Numbered from the stretch's first letter, positions 21,153 through 34,100 are shown. The stretch is 64,000 nucleotides of DNA from Arabidopsis thaliana (GCF_000001735.4 NC_003070.9:5518001-5582000); one strand, 5' to 3'. The notes: generated by a model from the letters alone, not told the origin. Numbers and translations are program-made.

Positions 21153-22904
21153 GGCTTTATAATACCAATTAACCTGCAAAAATTGACACACAAGTCGTTT
21201 TAACACAATTTTACAAGAAACATAAACATGCTATGAAAAGGAGATCATCACAATCAGATTGAATGTAACATTTGGGAGATCACTTTTCCATCATAAACCA
21301 TCATAAATGTCAATGAGAAACAAGAATTCGAGACACATATCGCTGTTTTGATTGGTTGTGGAAACGACATTAGTCATAATTATAATTACAAAAGAGCTTG
21401 GATCGTATACGAAAGATGAAAATGAAAGCAACAAATTGCCAACAATAACGTCATTCTCAATCAATCATCAATCACAATACACAACAACAACAACTCGCGA
21501 TCGATGCACATTGGATAATCGAGGGAAACAGATCCGAAGTAGGTGAAAGATTATTAGAAAACGAACCGGTGAGAATCGGTTTAGAGATCTGGAGAAGAAA
21601 AAGCTAGATTCCAGCTCCGTCGACAACCCCCGAAATCTTCAGCAGTGTTGTTGCGATATGGAGAGAGAGAGAGAGATGGATCTCCTCCGTAGATTGATGA
21701 TGGCTCGAGCTGGGCCGATTTGCCGGATACGCCGTACGCGGCTTATTATGTCCGTTACATAAAACGGGAATTTAGGGATTTTATATACAAAACAATAAAA
21801 AGATAAAAAATAGGAAAGAAGATATATAAAGAGGACAAAAAAATGATGATGCGTTGTTTGTTAGCTTCCACTCCTTTGTGTTTTGAAGATGATGGGCATG
21901 TTGTTAGAATCCGATGATGAGTGATGACATTTACCTAGGACTATGATCTGACTCTTGCAGCTTCCAGAGGGCATTTACGAATACGTATTAAGATAAACTT
22001 TTTTAATCATTAACGAGAAGACAACTCATGTTCTAGTAATCACGATAATGTTTAGTACTTTTGTATATTGTATTTGTATGACAGTATGAGGTGTTCAATA
22101 TTTTGGTTTGCTTCCAACTAAACTAAAAGTCTAAAATACATTGTTTTAGTTGCACTGAAATCCTAATAGACTGAGTTGCCGTTGCCGTGAATCACTTTAG
22201 CCGGTTAGCATTTAGCATCCAAACCAAAACTATTTACCCCCAATAGCCTAGAGTTTTTTTTTTATAACTTTTTTCTTTTTCTTTGTAAGGAGACTTGCAA
22301 GGTTTTAGTAGAGGTCTATCTTAATCAAAAGCCCATGCATGATAAACAGAAGGAGAAATTAAAATAATTTGGGCCATTAGTGGGCCAAACATGAAAACTT
22401 GGTATTGATGGTTTACTAGTTCCTTTGTAAGTTGGTCAAAAGTCCGAAATCAGGAGCGAGATAATAAAGAAACAACGAGTTGTTTTACTTTTCAAGGAGA
22501 GGATAGCTCAAGGTTTTTGATCGATCGCAAGGTATTTTGATTCTCTCTTTCTCAAGCGATTTTCGTTTTCCTTCTTTTGTTCCAGAGGTCAAATTCAATC
22601 CCTAAAGCTAGGTTTCTCGGGTGAAGCTTTAGATCGGGAGCTATGATTTCATCTCGAATTTGGGGATAAATTTCAGCTTATTTTAACCAATTTCAATTGA
22701 TTCCAAATAATTCTGTTTATCTCTGAGCAAAATTGATTAATTTTCGATTCGGTCTTTAAAAAGCTGCTTTTCTTACCGTCTCCATCCGAAATTAGTTTTT
22801 TTTGTTTGTTTGATGATTTGTGTTTTGATGATTTGTGTTTGCGTTTTGGTTGATACTAGCAGCTGAATATTGAATCCAACCTTTAATCTGAGAGGAGAAA
22901 GAAG
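21153..22904. other. Divergent promoter region
   Basis: This holds the 5' UTR and promoter of the small membrane-protein gene on the left and of the SERINC gene on the right. A likely 5' UTR intron of the SERINC gene runs from about 22532 (CGCAAG followed by GTATTT) to about 22861 (ACTAGCAG). The long open frames here are short and show no family resemblance, so I call no gene. Confidence 0.4.
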
Positions 22905-24670
22905 ATGTTTGCAGCTTCTTGTCTCGCATCGTGTTGTGCTGCTTGTGCCTGCGATGCTTGCCGTACTGTGGTTTCTGGGATCAGCAGACGTTCTGCTAGA
23001 ATTGCTTACTGTGGTCTCTTTGCACTTTCCTTAATCGTTTCATGGATTCTCCGTGAAGTTGCTGCTCCTCTCATGGAGAAGCTCCCTTGTAAGTTTTTTT
23101 GTTATTATACTTCTCGTGAGATTATTTTGGTGTATGCAACTAATCATTGACATTGTGTGCAGGGATTAACCATTTTCACAAGACACCTGATCGTGAATGG
23201 TTTGAGACTGATGCTGTGTTGCGTGTCAGCTTAGGGAATTTCTTGTTTTTCTCTATTCTATCGGTTATGATGATCGGTGTGAAAAATCAGAAAGACCCTC
23301 GTGATGGTATACACCATGGTGGTTGGATGATGAAAATAATCTGTTGGTGCATTTTAGTCATCTTTATGTTCTTCCTTCCAAATGAAATCATCAGTTTCTA
23401 TGGTAAGTTTCTGTTTATCATTGCAAAGTGATTAGTGAATCGATTAACTTGGAACTAATGGGAATCAATTTTACATCTTGCAGAGTCGATGTCAAAGTTT
23501 GGTGCTGGATTTTTCCTGCTTGTTCAAGTTGTACTTCTTTTGGATTTTGTTCATGGATGGAATGACACATGGGTTGGCTACGACGAGCAGTTCTGGTTAG
23601 TAAATATATTTGCAATTAAATCATGTGACTTCATTATCCCACTACTAATCTAAGTACTTGACTTTTATATATAGGTATGCTGCTTTGCTCGTTGTTTCTC
23701 TTGTATGTTACTTGGCAACATTCGTCTTCTCTGGGTTTCTCTTCCACTGGTTTACTCCATCTGGACATGATTGTGGACTCAACACCTTCTTCATTATCAT
23801 GACTTTGATATTTGTATTCGTCTTTGCCATTGTAGTTTTGCATCCTACTGTAAGTTTTGACTGAAACCTTATATTTCTCTTATCTGAGATCTTATTTGAT
23901 TCCCAATTTCAGGCTCACTGAAGTCAAATTAACCTATTCTTTTGCAGGTCGGTGGAAGCATTTTACCAGCATCGGTTATATCTCTGTACTGCATGTACCT
24001 CTGTTACAGTGGACTTGCAAGTGAACCCCGGGATTACGAGTGCAATGGTCTCCACAATCACTCTAAAGCTGTTTCAACAGGCACAATGACCATTGGCTTA
24101 CTCACAACTGTTCTCTCGGTTGTTTATTCTGCTGTTCGTGCTGGTTCTTCCACTACTCTTCTCTCCCCTCCTGATTCTCCTCGCGCAGGTATGTTTCTGA
24201 CAAAAAAAACCTTCTCCTATACTTTGCCTCCTTATATTGCAAGATAAGGATTCATTCGGAAACTCGAATCAAACCTGAACTGAAACATATATTCTAAATC
24301 CCTATATTGAAACCTTGTTGTGTGAGTGTTTGAGAGTTGCTTCTAAGTATCATAACGTATTTCCTTTCAATGAAAATTTTCAGAGAAGCCTCTGCTTCCG
24401 ATAGACGGGAAAGCAGAAGAGAAGGAAGAGAAAGAGAATAAAAAACCAGTTTCATACTCATACGCATTCTTCCACATCATCTTCTCCCTTGCGAGCATGT
24501 ACTCTGCAATGCTCCTAACCGGCTGGTCAACTTCAGTTGGTGAAAGTGGTAAGCTGGTGGATGTCGGGTGGCCTTCAGTGTGGGTCCGTGTTGTGACCAG
24601 CTGGGCCACTGCTGGTCTCTTCATCTGGTCCCTTGTTGCTCCCATTCTCTTCCCCGACCGTGAGTTCTGA
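22905..24670 (+). CDS. SERINC/TMS-type multi-pass membrane protein
   Basis: Six exons (22905-23088, 23163-23402, 23484-23595, 23675-23849, 23948-24188, 24384-24670) join to 412 residues. The N-terminus is Cys-rich (CLASCCAACACDACRTV), as in SERINC proteins. About ten hydrophobic helices follow, with conserved blocks such as the loop with GIHHGGWMMK, ESMSKFGAGFFLLVQVVLLL and VSYSYAFFHIIFSLASMYSA. The C-terminus holds WTVVTSW-like WVRVVTSWATAGLFIWSL. SERINCs were proposed to help incorporate serine into membrane lipids and act as lipid scramblases in animals. The plant role is little known. The frame is intact and closed in every exon join. Confidence 0.95.
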
Positions 24671-25074
24671 GCTAATGCATCTACTTGAGATTCTGAATAA
24701 CTTTTCATGAATCTTCAATTTGTAAAAAAATATTCGATCTTTCTACTATAATAGAACATCGTGTGCTTAATCACGAATGGCCTTTGTTGGCCCTTCTGTA
24801 ATATGAAGATGATATAAATAAATTCCTTTCTCGTAATTTTCATCTGTCTCGACTTCTCCACAATTGCGTTTTGCCCGATTCGCGTTTGTGTTTTGTTTGG
24901 TCAAAACGGTGGCGCAAGGCTGGTATGAATGAATTCTGATTAAATTATCATATGTTAAACGTACCGATCATTGTTATGATTATTATACTGGTAAGGTAGT
25001 AAACCGGAAATTAAAAAAATTGCACTGGATTGATTAATGTTTTATCCGGGTAAATTTTAGAAAGAAGGGTGTGT

Positions 25075-25091
25075 CACGTGCGATGCACGTG
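25075..25091. promoter_or_regulatory. Twin G-boxes before RAD23A
   Basis: Two perfect CACGTG palindromes, 25075-25080 and 25086-25091, are 11 bases apart centre to centre, about one helical turn. They lie roughly 180 bases before the RAD23A ATG. G-boxes bind bZIP and bHLH factors (ABA or light responses). The rest of 24671-25266 holds the SERINC 3' UTR and AT-rich spacer. Confidence 0.6.
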
Positions 25092-25266
25092 GAGCTCTTG
25101 CCGCGTTTTAAAACGCTATGTTGTTGACAGCGACTGTTTGATAAAGTCGGCATTGTTGTACAGTGATTGAAAATCAAAAAGCTCTTTTAGGTCACTCTCT
25201 ATTTTTCGCTCCCTCGCCGGACTTTGCTGACGCCGCCGGTTATATCTTCTAGTCTCATTCGTCGAC

Positions 25267-27892
25267 ATGAAGCTCACTGTTAAGACTCTCAAGGGTAGCC
25301 ATTTTGAGATTAGGGTTCTTCCCACCGACACGGTTAGTCCTTCTCCTTTTCCGCTTCCTTGGTCCGTACCTACGTGTAATACTGTATTAGGAAATCAGTA
25401 GATTTAGATATCTTCTGAAGATGAGAGATGCTGCTATACCAATCTGGGTTATGAAACATGTGACTTGTTGAACAGCTTTCTAGAAATGCTAGATTTAGAA
25501 TTTTGAGTTTTTTTTTTTCCGATGAAATGGATGGGTTGAGTGAGTGTATTTGTCTATGAGTTCTTACATGGTTATATCCTGGAATTTTTCTACTTTGCTT
25601 TGAAGATAATGGCGGTGAAGAAGAATATTGAAGATTCACAAAGCAAAGACAACTATCCTTGTGGGCAGCAATTACTGATTCACAATGGAAAGGTTTTGAA
25701 AGATGAAACTACCTTGGTGGAGAACAAGGTTACCGAGGAGGGTTTTCTTGTCGTGATGCTTAGCAAGGTACCTATCTGATTTCTTTTATGATCCTAGATA
25801 GTGCTTAGTGTGAGTCACTCTAAGCAACCTGGATTTATATATCCTTCTTAGTCCCATTAGATATAGTGGCTGTGTTTTCTATGACTAATGATCGCAATAG
25901 CAGAAACTCATATTGATAAAACTTTGTTTTTGTTATAAGCAATACATATTTCTAGTGGAAGCTTAGATGATAGGTGAATAAATAACAAATTAAGAAACGC
26001 TACAAGGGAACCTATGTGCTTGTGCTGACAACATCTTTGCTTTTTTTTTTTTGCAATGGATAGAGCAAAACTGCAAGTTCAGCTGGTCCCTCTTCTACTC
26101 AGGTAAGCTTATTTCTTAGTTTCTCATGTTTGTGCACATCACTTGGTCAGTTCAGTATTCCTCGTTGAAGAACTTTCTTTCTATCTCACAGCCTACTTCT
26201 ACCACGACATCTACCATATCTTCAACCACGGTAATTTTCTTACATTGTTTGGGAATTGTGCAGTCCACATTTTGTTTCCTTGGTTCATTTAACACAAGTT
26301 TCTATCAATCAACCAGCTTGCAGCTCCGTCGACAACCCAGTCTATTGCTGTGCCGGCTTCAAATTCTACTCCCGTTCAAGAACAACCAACGTAAATTTTA
26401 TTCTTGAACAAGAGGCTTTATTGGGAATTTTTGTTTTTCAGTAATCAAGTTCTATATTCTCTATGATCTCCACACCATTGCAGGGCACAAAGTGACACCT
26501 ATGGTCAAGCTGCTTCAACTTTAGTTAGTGGCAGTAGTATTGAGCAAATGGTTCAACAAATAATGGAAATGGGAGGAGGCAGTTGGGACAAAGAAACGGT
26601 TACTCGTGCACTTCGTGCAGCATATAACAACCCTGAGAGAGCAGTGGATTATCTATATTCTGTATGCCCCTTCTCTGTAACAGTGTTCTGTGAATATTTG
26701 AAGGGATTGAAACTGCTGATGTCTATTTTAATTTTCAGGGAATTCCTGAAACAGTAACCATTCCAGCAACTAATTTATCTGGAGTAGGATCTGGTAGAGA
26801 ACTTACTGCTCCTCCTCCCTCTGGAGGCCCTAATTCATCTCCTCTGGATTTGTTTCCCCAGGTATGAGCATGGTACTTTTGATTCATTGGAAAGAGTTTA
26901 TAGAAGTTGAGTTCCCATTGCAAGGCACGGTTTTTTTTTTCTTTCCCAGGAAGCAGTTTCTGATGCAGCAGGTGGAGATCTTGGAACGCTTGAATTCCTC
27001 AGAGGCAATGATCAGGTTGTCATTATATCCGTACCCTCTTTTCATTAGTGAGTCGAGTAGAATGATTAAGGATTTGAAACTTGGTTGCTAGATTTGTTAG
27101 AAGCCTGTTTCATCACCTTCATGGAGGTGTATTTTAGCCTACTTCTATGTGATATTGCTTTGAACATTCGATGCTTCTTCTTCATACACTTATCTTGTTA
27201 CATTTCCATTTGTTATAGTTCCAACAATTACGCTCCATGGTCAATTCCAACCCCCAGATTCTGCAGGTGAGTGAATCTTAATCTTAGTCTGACTTTTTAT
27301 TGCTTCTGAACATCTCACGATTTCATTGCTGTTTCTGTTACAGCCTATGCTTCAAGAGCTCGGAAAGCAGAACCCCCAACTTCTGAGGCTAATTCAAGAG
27401 AACCAAGCCGAATTTCTTCAGTTACTAAACGAGCCCTACGAAGGATCTGACGGGTTAGTACTATATACTGGAGATCGTTTTCTTGTTTGGGCCACTGGTT
27501 GAATCGCTAAATTAGTGATTGATCAGAGCAATCACGTCTATATGAATATATGTGATCCCATGACTCAATGCCTCTTATTAATTGCTTAAAACATTCAGGG
27601 ATGTGGATATCTTCGATCAACCTGATCAAGAAATGCCCCACTCAGTCAACGTTACCCCTGAAGAGCAAGAATCAATTGAACGGGTACCTACACTTACATT
27701 CCTCACCACCATTATCTCAACATGTAATGCCATTTCTCATCCCTTCTAACACTTGCGTTAAACCTTTCTGATCAGCTTGAGGCAATGGGGTTTGATAGAG
27801 CAATAGTCATAGAAGCCTTCCTTTCCTGTGACCGTAACGAGGAATTGGCTGCAAACTATCTACTAGAGCACTCAGCAGATTTTGAAGACTGA
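25267..27892 (+). CDS. RAD23A: RAD23A, ubiquitin receptor and proteasome shuttle
   Basis: Twelve exons join to 368 residues: 25267-25332, 25606-25767, 26064-26102, 26192-26230, 26317-26390, 26484-26661, 26739-26861, 26950-27015, 27219-27266, 27344-27453, 27599-27683 and 27776-27892. Order: ubiquitin-like domain (1-76, [17 protein letters not shown]), a Ser/Thr/Pro linker, UBA1 (about 143-183, [18 protein letters not shown]), an STI1-type XPC-binding region (about 235-285, [19 protein letters not shown]) and UBA2 (about 325-365, [18 protein letters not shown]). The UBL docks on the proteasome and the UBAs carry polyubiquitinated cargo. The XPC-binding part links the family to nucleotide-excision repair. 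Several tiny exons (39 nt) encode the linker. All joins keep frame. Confidence 0.96.
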
Positions 27893-28351
27893 GTTCCGAG
27901 CCTTTTAACCTGAACAAAGCACAAGATTTTGTTTTGTTTCTCCACCCCTTTTATCTGAACTGTTACTATGCTCAGAGAATCAAATGATTATATCTTACAC
28001 CTCCATATTTACCTTGAAGAATAATCTGCGTTTTCCACACTGTAAACACAATTCATTGTGTTTCTCTCTACTGAAATGATTATTAACAATATGATATGGT
28101 TTTAAATAAATTGTGGTCATACTCGCATGTTGTGTGATTGTGATTATTCCAGCTCACAGGTATCCTTATTAAATCGATATTGTCTGGCTATATCATAGTG
28201 TTTATACACAAAGCACAAGAAACAATAAGCAATGTTACACAGTATCTCTCACTAAACATATTTTCTGGGAAACAAAAGATTTTCATCATGCTCTCTGCCA
28301 TGCATCTCCTTCTTCATCACACCTTCCATTGTTCTGACTCCAGGTTGCATT
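27893..28351. other. Convergent 3' spacer
   Basis: This is 3' UTR sequence of RAD23A from the left and of the CCDC124-like gene from the right. No gene or repeat is seen. Confidence 0.5.
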
Positions 28352-29447
28352 TCACTCATTAGCAGCAGCAGCCGCAGCCTGTTTTAACAATAATCCATCC
28401 CTATTAATCAACACCTCTGCCTACTACTTCCAGAGACCTTTAGGTGTGTTAACTGCAAACTTATTTGCTACAAACGCAAGATGGATTATCACTTACCTGG
28501 TTAAGAGGATTATCTGGTGATTTCTTCCACATCTTCCATATCAAGTCCTTGTACTGTGTGTGAGTTAGACCTGGTTTCTCAGACTTGAGCCTTGGAAGTT
28601 CCACTTCTTCATATGCCTAAATCACAATCATAGAAACAACTCAGTATATAGATCCACCAGAATTTGGCTTTGCGTATCATGATCAATCTATCAAACAATT
28701 ATCATTTCAACAACAGAACTCTCCTAATATATAACTTCAAAAATTCATACAAGAACAATCCGGATTGTCTGCTAATATGATCCACTACAAGGAGCAACTA
28801 CTAATTTCCTCTATAATGACGGAATCTGAACATCAAACACAAGTGCTATGAATCAAGAAGCATTATAGCAAAAGGCACACGAGGTATACCTTAAAAGAAG
28901 CCTTGAGCCTCTTCTCCGGGTGTCGATCAACGGGCAGGTTATCTGACACAGTAATCCGTGCAAGAGCCTCGTCAACGGTATGTGCCTCGATGAGAGAATC
29001 ATCGCGATTGGTATTGGTCACCAGAACCATCTTTTCATACTCATCTTCCCCTGCCATGCGAGTCTGTTTCTTCTTAGAGTCTTCTGCTTTCTTAGCCAGA
29101 GCCACTTGATCTTCCTCGCGTCTTCGGATGAGCTCAGCCTCTGTGACCTTAGGAACCGGCACAGTGACGCGATTCGCCTTCTTGTCTGGCTTTTTCAAAG
29201 CCTTCTCCAACTCTTTCTCCTCCTGCTCAGCCAGACGCTTCGCCTCCAATTTCTTAGCGGCGGTCTCTGCCTTCTTCTCCGCTTCCTCTTCTCGCTTCTT
29301 CACCGCTTTGGATTTGGGACCTTCCGCCTCGCGCCAGTATTGTTCCTCTTTCTCCCGAGTCTGACGATCCTTCTGCTCAGCCTCCGCGGCGTTCTTACGA
29401 GATTTGGCGACCTCCGCCTTGCTGTTCAGACCCATCTTCTTCGGCAT
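28352..29447 (-). CDS. CCDC124/DUF1014 coiled-coil protein
   Basis: Three exons on the minus strand (29447-28890, 28616-28497, 28378-28352) join to 234 residues. The N-terminal MPKKMG and the long Lys/Glu/Ala-rich coiled coil (about 10-140) are followed by the conserved C-terminal core. The core includes IEAHTVDEALARITV, HPEKRLKASFKAYEEVELP and KPGLTHTQYKDLIWKMWKKS with PDNPLN. This is the signature of the CCDC124 (yeast Lso1/2) family. Yeast and human members bind translationally inactive ribosomes and help them recover; that role is inferred here. The tail is a short poly-Ala. I chose ATG 29447 over an in-frame ATG at 29519 because MPKK is the conserved family start. Confidence 0.93.
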
Positions 29448-30652
29448 ATTCGATTCGCTGGGGTTAATTGATCTCTCTCGCTCTCTCGATTGTTGAATTC
29501 GCTTAGGGTTACGATTCAACTTTGTGTGATAGATAAGAAATGAATTAACCGTACCGCTCAGAGCTGAGAATTGACTGGTTCGATCTTAACAGCTTTGTTT
29601 GGTTAAGGCGGTGGCTCAAAAGCTGGGTCAACAACCGATCGATCATTTCATTTGTTAAGGTCGTTAACCGGGATTCTTTTTTTCAAAAATCCACTACAAT
29701 CCCTTGTCCAAAGTTTAGAGGGCCGCTTAACGGTTCAACCAACTTAATCCGAGAAAAGCCCAAGTTTTGATGGAGTTTGGGAAATTTGAACTATTTTAAA
29801 TTGGCAATAACCATAATTTAGTTTGCTTTGTAAAGTAATTGATCACACACTATAGACTTTTACTTCTCTTAGACATTAGGTTTTGATAGGAGGAGAATCT
29901 AGTGTATTTTTTTTTTTTTCACAAGAAACAACGTATGTAACAATTATATACACTTGATGCATATTCTTAGGAAGAGTTTGGACTTCGGAAATATTGATTT
30001 TTTACATGCAATGTTAGACATAGAACCTGATAAATTTGGAGTCTTAGACTAATCACTATAAAACATATATACAGTGATTGTCATTTGATTGAAACATCCG
30101 ACCAGAGGCAAGAGACACGTTTCAGGTTCTATGTCAATTACGTGAACAATTCTTGCTAATACTAAATGTTTCAGTAAAATCAGATTTTTAAAATTTGAAG
30201 GGGCAGAAAACATTTAAAGAGTGATAAAGTGGCTCACGTGCAGTACCAAGCTGCGACCTCTTTCCAATATCTCTCTCTCTTTCTCTAATTCTTTTTGACT
30301 AAAAATAAGTACTTTTTTGAATAGTCAGTCTTAACGGGAGTGGAGTTAGTAAACACTTTTGTGCTCTGGTCTGTGTTCAAGTTTTGTCTCTTCTCAAACA
30401 GAGAATCCTAAACAGTTTACGAGATTCTTGATTGTCTCTACTCACTAATGTTTTGTAAAGATGTGATTTTTGCTTCTCTCTATCTTAGTCTTTTTTCTTG
30501 TTGATGTTGAAATGGAAGCTGTGAGTCTTTAAACGGGAATTTATTGCCGACCAAACCCCAGACAAAAAAACAGGTCTCTGGTAGATTCTATTTCTAACTA
30601 TCGATTTTAAGAAAAAGGCTTTAACTTGTTTTGAAAGATTGGGGATTTGCAA
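29448..30652. other. Divergent promoter region
   Basis: This lies between the CCDC124-like gene (minus) and the PP2C gene (plus). A G-box-type CACGTG lies at 30235-30240, followed by a (CT)n stretch at 30271-30287. The last 350 bases are probably PP2C 5' UTR. I see no gene. Confidence 0.4.
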
Positions 30653-32553
30653 ATGGGTTTGTGTCATTCGAAAATTGATAAGACCACGAGGAAGGAAACC
30701 GGAGCTACAAGCACCGCCACTACTACTGTAGAGAGACAGAGCTCCGGGAGGCTGCGGAGGCCTAGAGACTTATACAGCGGCGGCGAAATCAGTGAGATTC
30801 AACAAGTCGTGGGTCGGCTTGTTGGCAATGGTTCTAGTGAAATTGCTTGTCTTTACACACAACAAGGCAAAAAAGGAACTAACCAAGACGCCATGCTTGT
30901 CTGGGAGGTTCGTGTTTCACTTTTTTTTTATTAGGGTTTTAGTTCACTGTGATGAAATGTTGGATTGTTTGATGTTTAGAAGCCTTTTTGTTATGCTGTT
31001 GCTGCTACAGTTACAATGCTCTTCTTGTTGCTATTGATGTTCTTCTTGTGATGTATTTTAGCTTTTTTATATCTTCTTCTTGTTTAACTTGTTACAGAAT
31101 TTCTGTTCGAGAAGCGATACAGTGTTATGTGGTGTATTTGATGGACATGGTCCATTTGGTCATATGGTTTCAAAGAGAGTCCGAGATATGTTACCTTTCA
31201 CATTATCAACTCAACTGAAAACGACCTCAGGAACAGAACAAAGCAGCTCCAAGAATGGCCTCAACTCTGCGCCTACTTGTGTAGATGAAGAGCAATGGTG
31301 TGAGTTACAGCTATGTGAGAAGGACGAAAAGCTATTCCCCGAGATGTATCTCCCTCTTAAAAGGGCTTTGCTCAAGACTTGTCAACAGATGGATAAGGAG
31401 TTAAAAATGCATCCAACCATCAATTGTTTCTGCAGCGGAACAACTTCTGTCACTGTAATCAAACAGGTGAAAGTCCGATCACCGGTTATTTACTCTATCA
31501 TTGGCTCTGTTCAATGACTGTTTGGTATATATTCCTTTATAGGGTAAGGATCTGGTGGTGGGAAATATTGGTGACTCGAGAGCCGTTCTAGCCACAAGAG
31601 ACCAAGACAATGCTTTGGTGGCTGTACAATTGACCATAGACTTAAAACCTGATTTGCCAAGTATATCTAGTCTCTTCTTTATGTTGTCACTATTGATCAT
31701 CTTTGGAAACATAATCTGATTTTCTTCTCTATGTACTTGCTTTAGGTGAATCAGCAAGAATCCATAGATGTAAAGGTAGAGTGTTTGCCTTACAAGACGA
31801 GCCTGAGGTTGCGCGTGTGTGGTTACCGAACAGCGATTCACCTGGTTTAGCAATGGCTCGAGCTTTTGGGGACTTCTGCCTTAAAGATTATGGTCTAATC
31901 TCTGTCCCGGATATCAACTACCATAGACTCACTGAAAGAGATCAGTATATTATTCTAGCTACTGACGGGGTACACATTACTCTTCTTATTCTTCTCACTG
32001 GTTACTATCGAAATCTTTGGAGCTAAAGTGTCTCTAATGCTAGGTATGGGATGTTTTGTCGAACAAAGAAGCTGTTGATATTGTGGCTTCAGCTCCTAGT
32101 CGAGATACTGCAGCTCGTGCTGTAGTCGACACGGCGGTTCGAGCATGGAGGCTTAAGTATCCTACTTCCAAGAATGATGATTGTGCTGTAGTATGTCTCT
32201 TTCTTGAAGACACTTCAGCAGGAGGAACCGTGGAAGTTTCGGAAACCGTTAATCATTCTCATGAAGAGTCTACAGAGAGTGTCACCATAACATCAAGCAA
32301 AGATGCCGACAAGAAGGAAGAGGCTTCAACAGAAACAAATGAGACTGTACCGGTTTGGGAGATAAAAGAAGAAAAGACGCCTGAGAGTTGCAGGATTGAG
32401 TCCAAGAAGACAACACTCGCAGAGTGTATATCGGTGAAGGATGATGAAGAGTGGTCGGCGTTGGAAGGATTGACTAGAGTCAACAGTCTCTTGAGCATTC
32501 CTAGGTTCTTCTCTGGCGAGCTAAGATCAAGTAGCTGGAGAAAATGGTTGTGA
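30653..32553 (+). CDS. Clade-E type protein phosphatase 2C, probably N-acylated
   Basis: Five exons (30653-30907, 31098-31466, 31543-31660, 31746-31969, 32044-32553) join to 491 residues. PP2C metal-site motifs are visible: GTNQDAM (about 78-84), VFDGHGPFGH (about 100), GNIGDSRAVL (about 215), the ATDGVWDVLS block (about 318) and NDDCAVVCLFL (about 375). It should be a Mg/Mn-dependent Ser/Thr phosphatase. The start MGLCHSK fits N-myristoylation at Gly2 with palmitoylation at Cys4, so it probably sits at a membrane. The C-terminal 100 residues are acidic and Ser-rich and end in a conserved LSIPRFFSGELRSSSWRKWL-like tail. The 3' end of this gene was copied into the SNARE array downstream. Confidence 0.94.
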
Positions 32554-33040
32554 GTCAACAAAACTCATAAATGATCAAATTAACAAAGAATCACTGATTT
32601 TCATTTCATGATTGGTTTTCTTTCCATTGATGACATAAAAATCGGTGTTTCCAAATGTCACAAAATGTTCGTTGCTTCATATAGCGAAGTCAGACAAGTT
32701 TTTTCTTGGAAGAACTCATAGATACATTTTTTTGTCTCTGCGTTCTATTTACTTGCTACCATATCTTAAATCTTTACGAAGACAGCAAGCTGCGAAAACT
32801 TTGCATCTACTTCTTAAGGGTTCTTGCAACAGAAGGGGAATCAGAGGAATGAGAAGTACACGCACATCAGGGGATAGACAAGTGCAAAAGAGTTCAAACT
32901 CCAAATGATCACACAAAATAGCAGATCATAAAAAAGACCATCCCTATGGAGTTCCTCTTTGTGATGATCATTACTGTGCCAAATAGATAACAAAACCAAT
33001 ATGCAAATTTACCAAGTAAAACTTAATCATTCCAAGTAAC
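32554..33040. repeat. 3'-flank repeat, copy 1
   Basis: About 300 bases directly after the PP2C stop (about 32553-32860) recur at 34548-34800, 35023-35345 and 36836-37070. Shared landmarks are GATTTTCATTTCATGATTGG (copies 1 and 3), CAGACAAGTT, CTTCTTAAATCTTTA-like sequence, GACAGCAA and CTTAAGGGTTCTTG. It is part of the unit that was duplicated with the SNARE genes. A short open frame here shows no family resemblance. Confidence 0.8.
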
Positions 33041-34100
33041 TCAACCTAAAATCCTTCGTCGTCCAAACTTGACAAACTCGGAAAGACCGAAGACCACAAC
33101 CACTACTGACAATAGCAGTGTCATGCAAACACCAGTATCGATGCTCCTCTGCAACTCCTGTAATAAGGAACAAAACAGAGCAGATAAAGACCATGTAAGT
33201 CTTTAATTTTTATTATTTTCTAGGCATGCCTACCGCTTAGTCATTAGCTTAGTATATTACCTCTACGTCAGAGGCACTAACATCCACATGGTGGTCTAAG
33301 CGATCCTGTATAAAAGGAAAATACCAGCTGATTTGGTAAGACAAGGTAACCCAAATAAAGGCAGTAAACTAAAACCAATATGAGAAGCCGATGACATACG
33401 ATAAGCCTTGTCTGCAAGCCAAGCTCCATATTCATAGCTAGAGCCTCGCGTTTTAGATGCATGACTCCTTTCTCCAACATCTCAAGTGCTTTGTCTTGTA
33501 CTACTCGCAGAAAAAAAGAACATACTCAATAGAGAAACCAATACAGAATTCAATATCTGTATTATGTTCACTAGGATCAAACCAGCTTGCCTTTCATTGT
33601 AGTTCGTTGAAAGCCAACAATTTCTTGGTTATCCATGTCAATAACTCTGCTCATGATATCATCTTGCCCCAACAAGCTGCCAATATTGGAAAATTTTAAC
33701 ATGTCCAAAGCAGAGGCCATCTGATATGCTTTTGATCTCAGATCCTCAACCATATCCTTGCACCGGCTCATCTCTTTTGCTGAACTGTTTCAGTAAGTCA
33801 CGTTTTCAGATTGATAATAAAAAACAAAGGAAGAAAAAGATCCATTCACATATCAAACATTAAACTTAAAAACTATCAAGTTTACATAGATTTTCCTTGA
33901 CTTTCAGCAAGAAGATTCTTTAGAGTCTGAACTCCGTTTGCCAAAATGGTGATCTTTCTTCGCATATATGAAGCATGACCTCGAGCATAAGATGATGTTT
34001 CCGCCAATGAACTTCTTTCTAATATCATTCCATCAATCTCCTCTGAAAGTTTTATAGCCTCATTGTGTTTTCTCTTCCACGAATTACAGAAAGAAGCCAT
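33041..34100 (-). CDS. SYP51-like Qc-SNARE, duplicated copy with its own anchor
   Basis: Five exons on the minus strand (34100-33886, 33784-33591, 33500-33400, 33305-33261, 33157-33041) join to 223 residues with the same exon layout as SYP51. The N-terminal helical part (MASFCNSWKRKHNEAIKLSE), a SNARE motif with the central Gln in GLQTRLIDRLDHHVDV, and a new hydrophobic C-terminus (TLLLSVVVVVFGLSEF) are present. The intron-2 donor reads AAAG followed by GCAAGC, a GC donor, which SYP51 does not have. The C-terminal half of the SNARE helix is diverged (SASDVEEL for TDSRLRRV). It could be a working tail-anchored SNARE or a copy under weak selection. Family role: fusion of vesicles at TGN, prevacuole or vacuole. 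Confidence 0.8.

Noticed and set aside
24367-24708. 113-codon minus-strand frame at the end of the SERINC gene
   Set aside because: It overlaps a well-supported coding exon on the plus strand and has no family features.
28980-29471. 163-codon frame antisense to the CCDC124-like gene, very Leu/Phe-rich
   Set aside because: It is the complement of a Lys/Glu-rich coiled coil; AAG and GAG codons read backwards as CTT and CTC give Leu.
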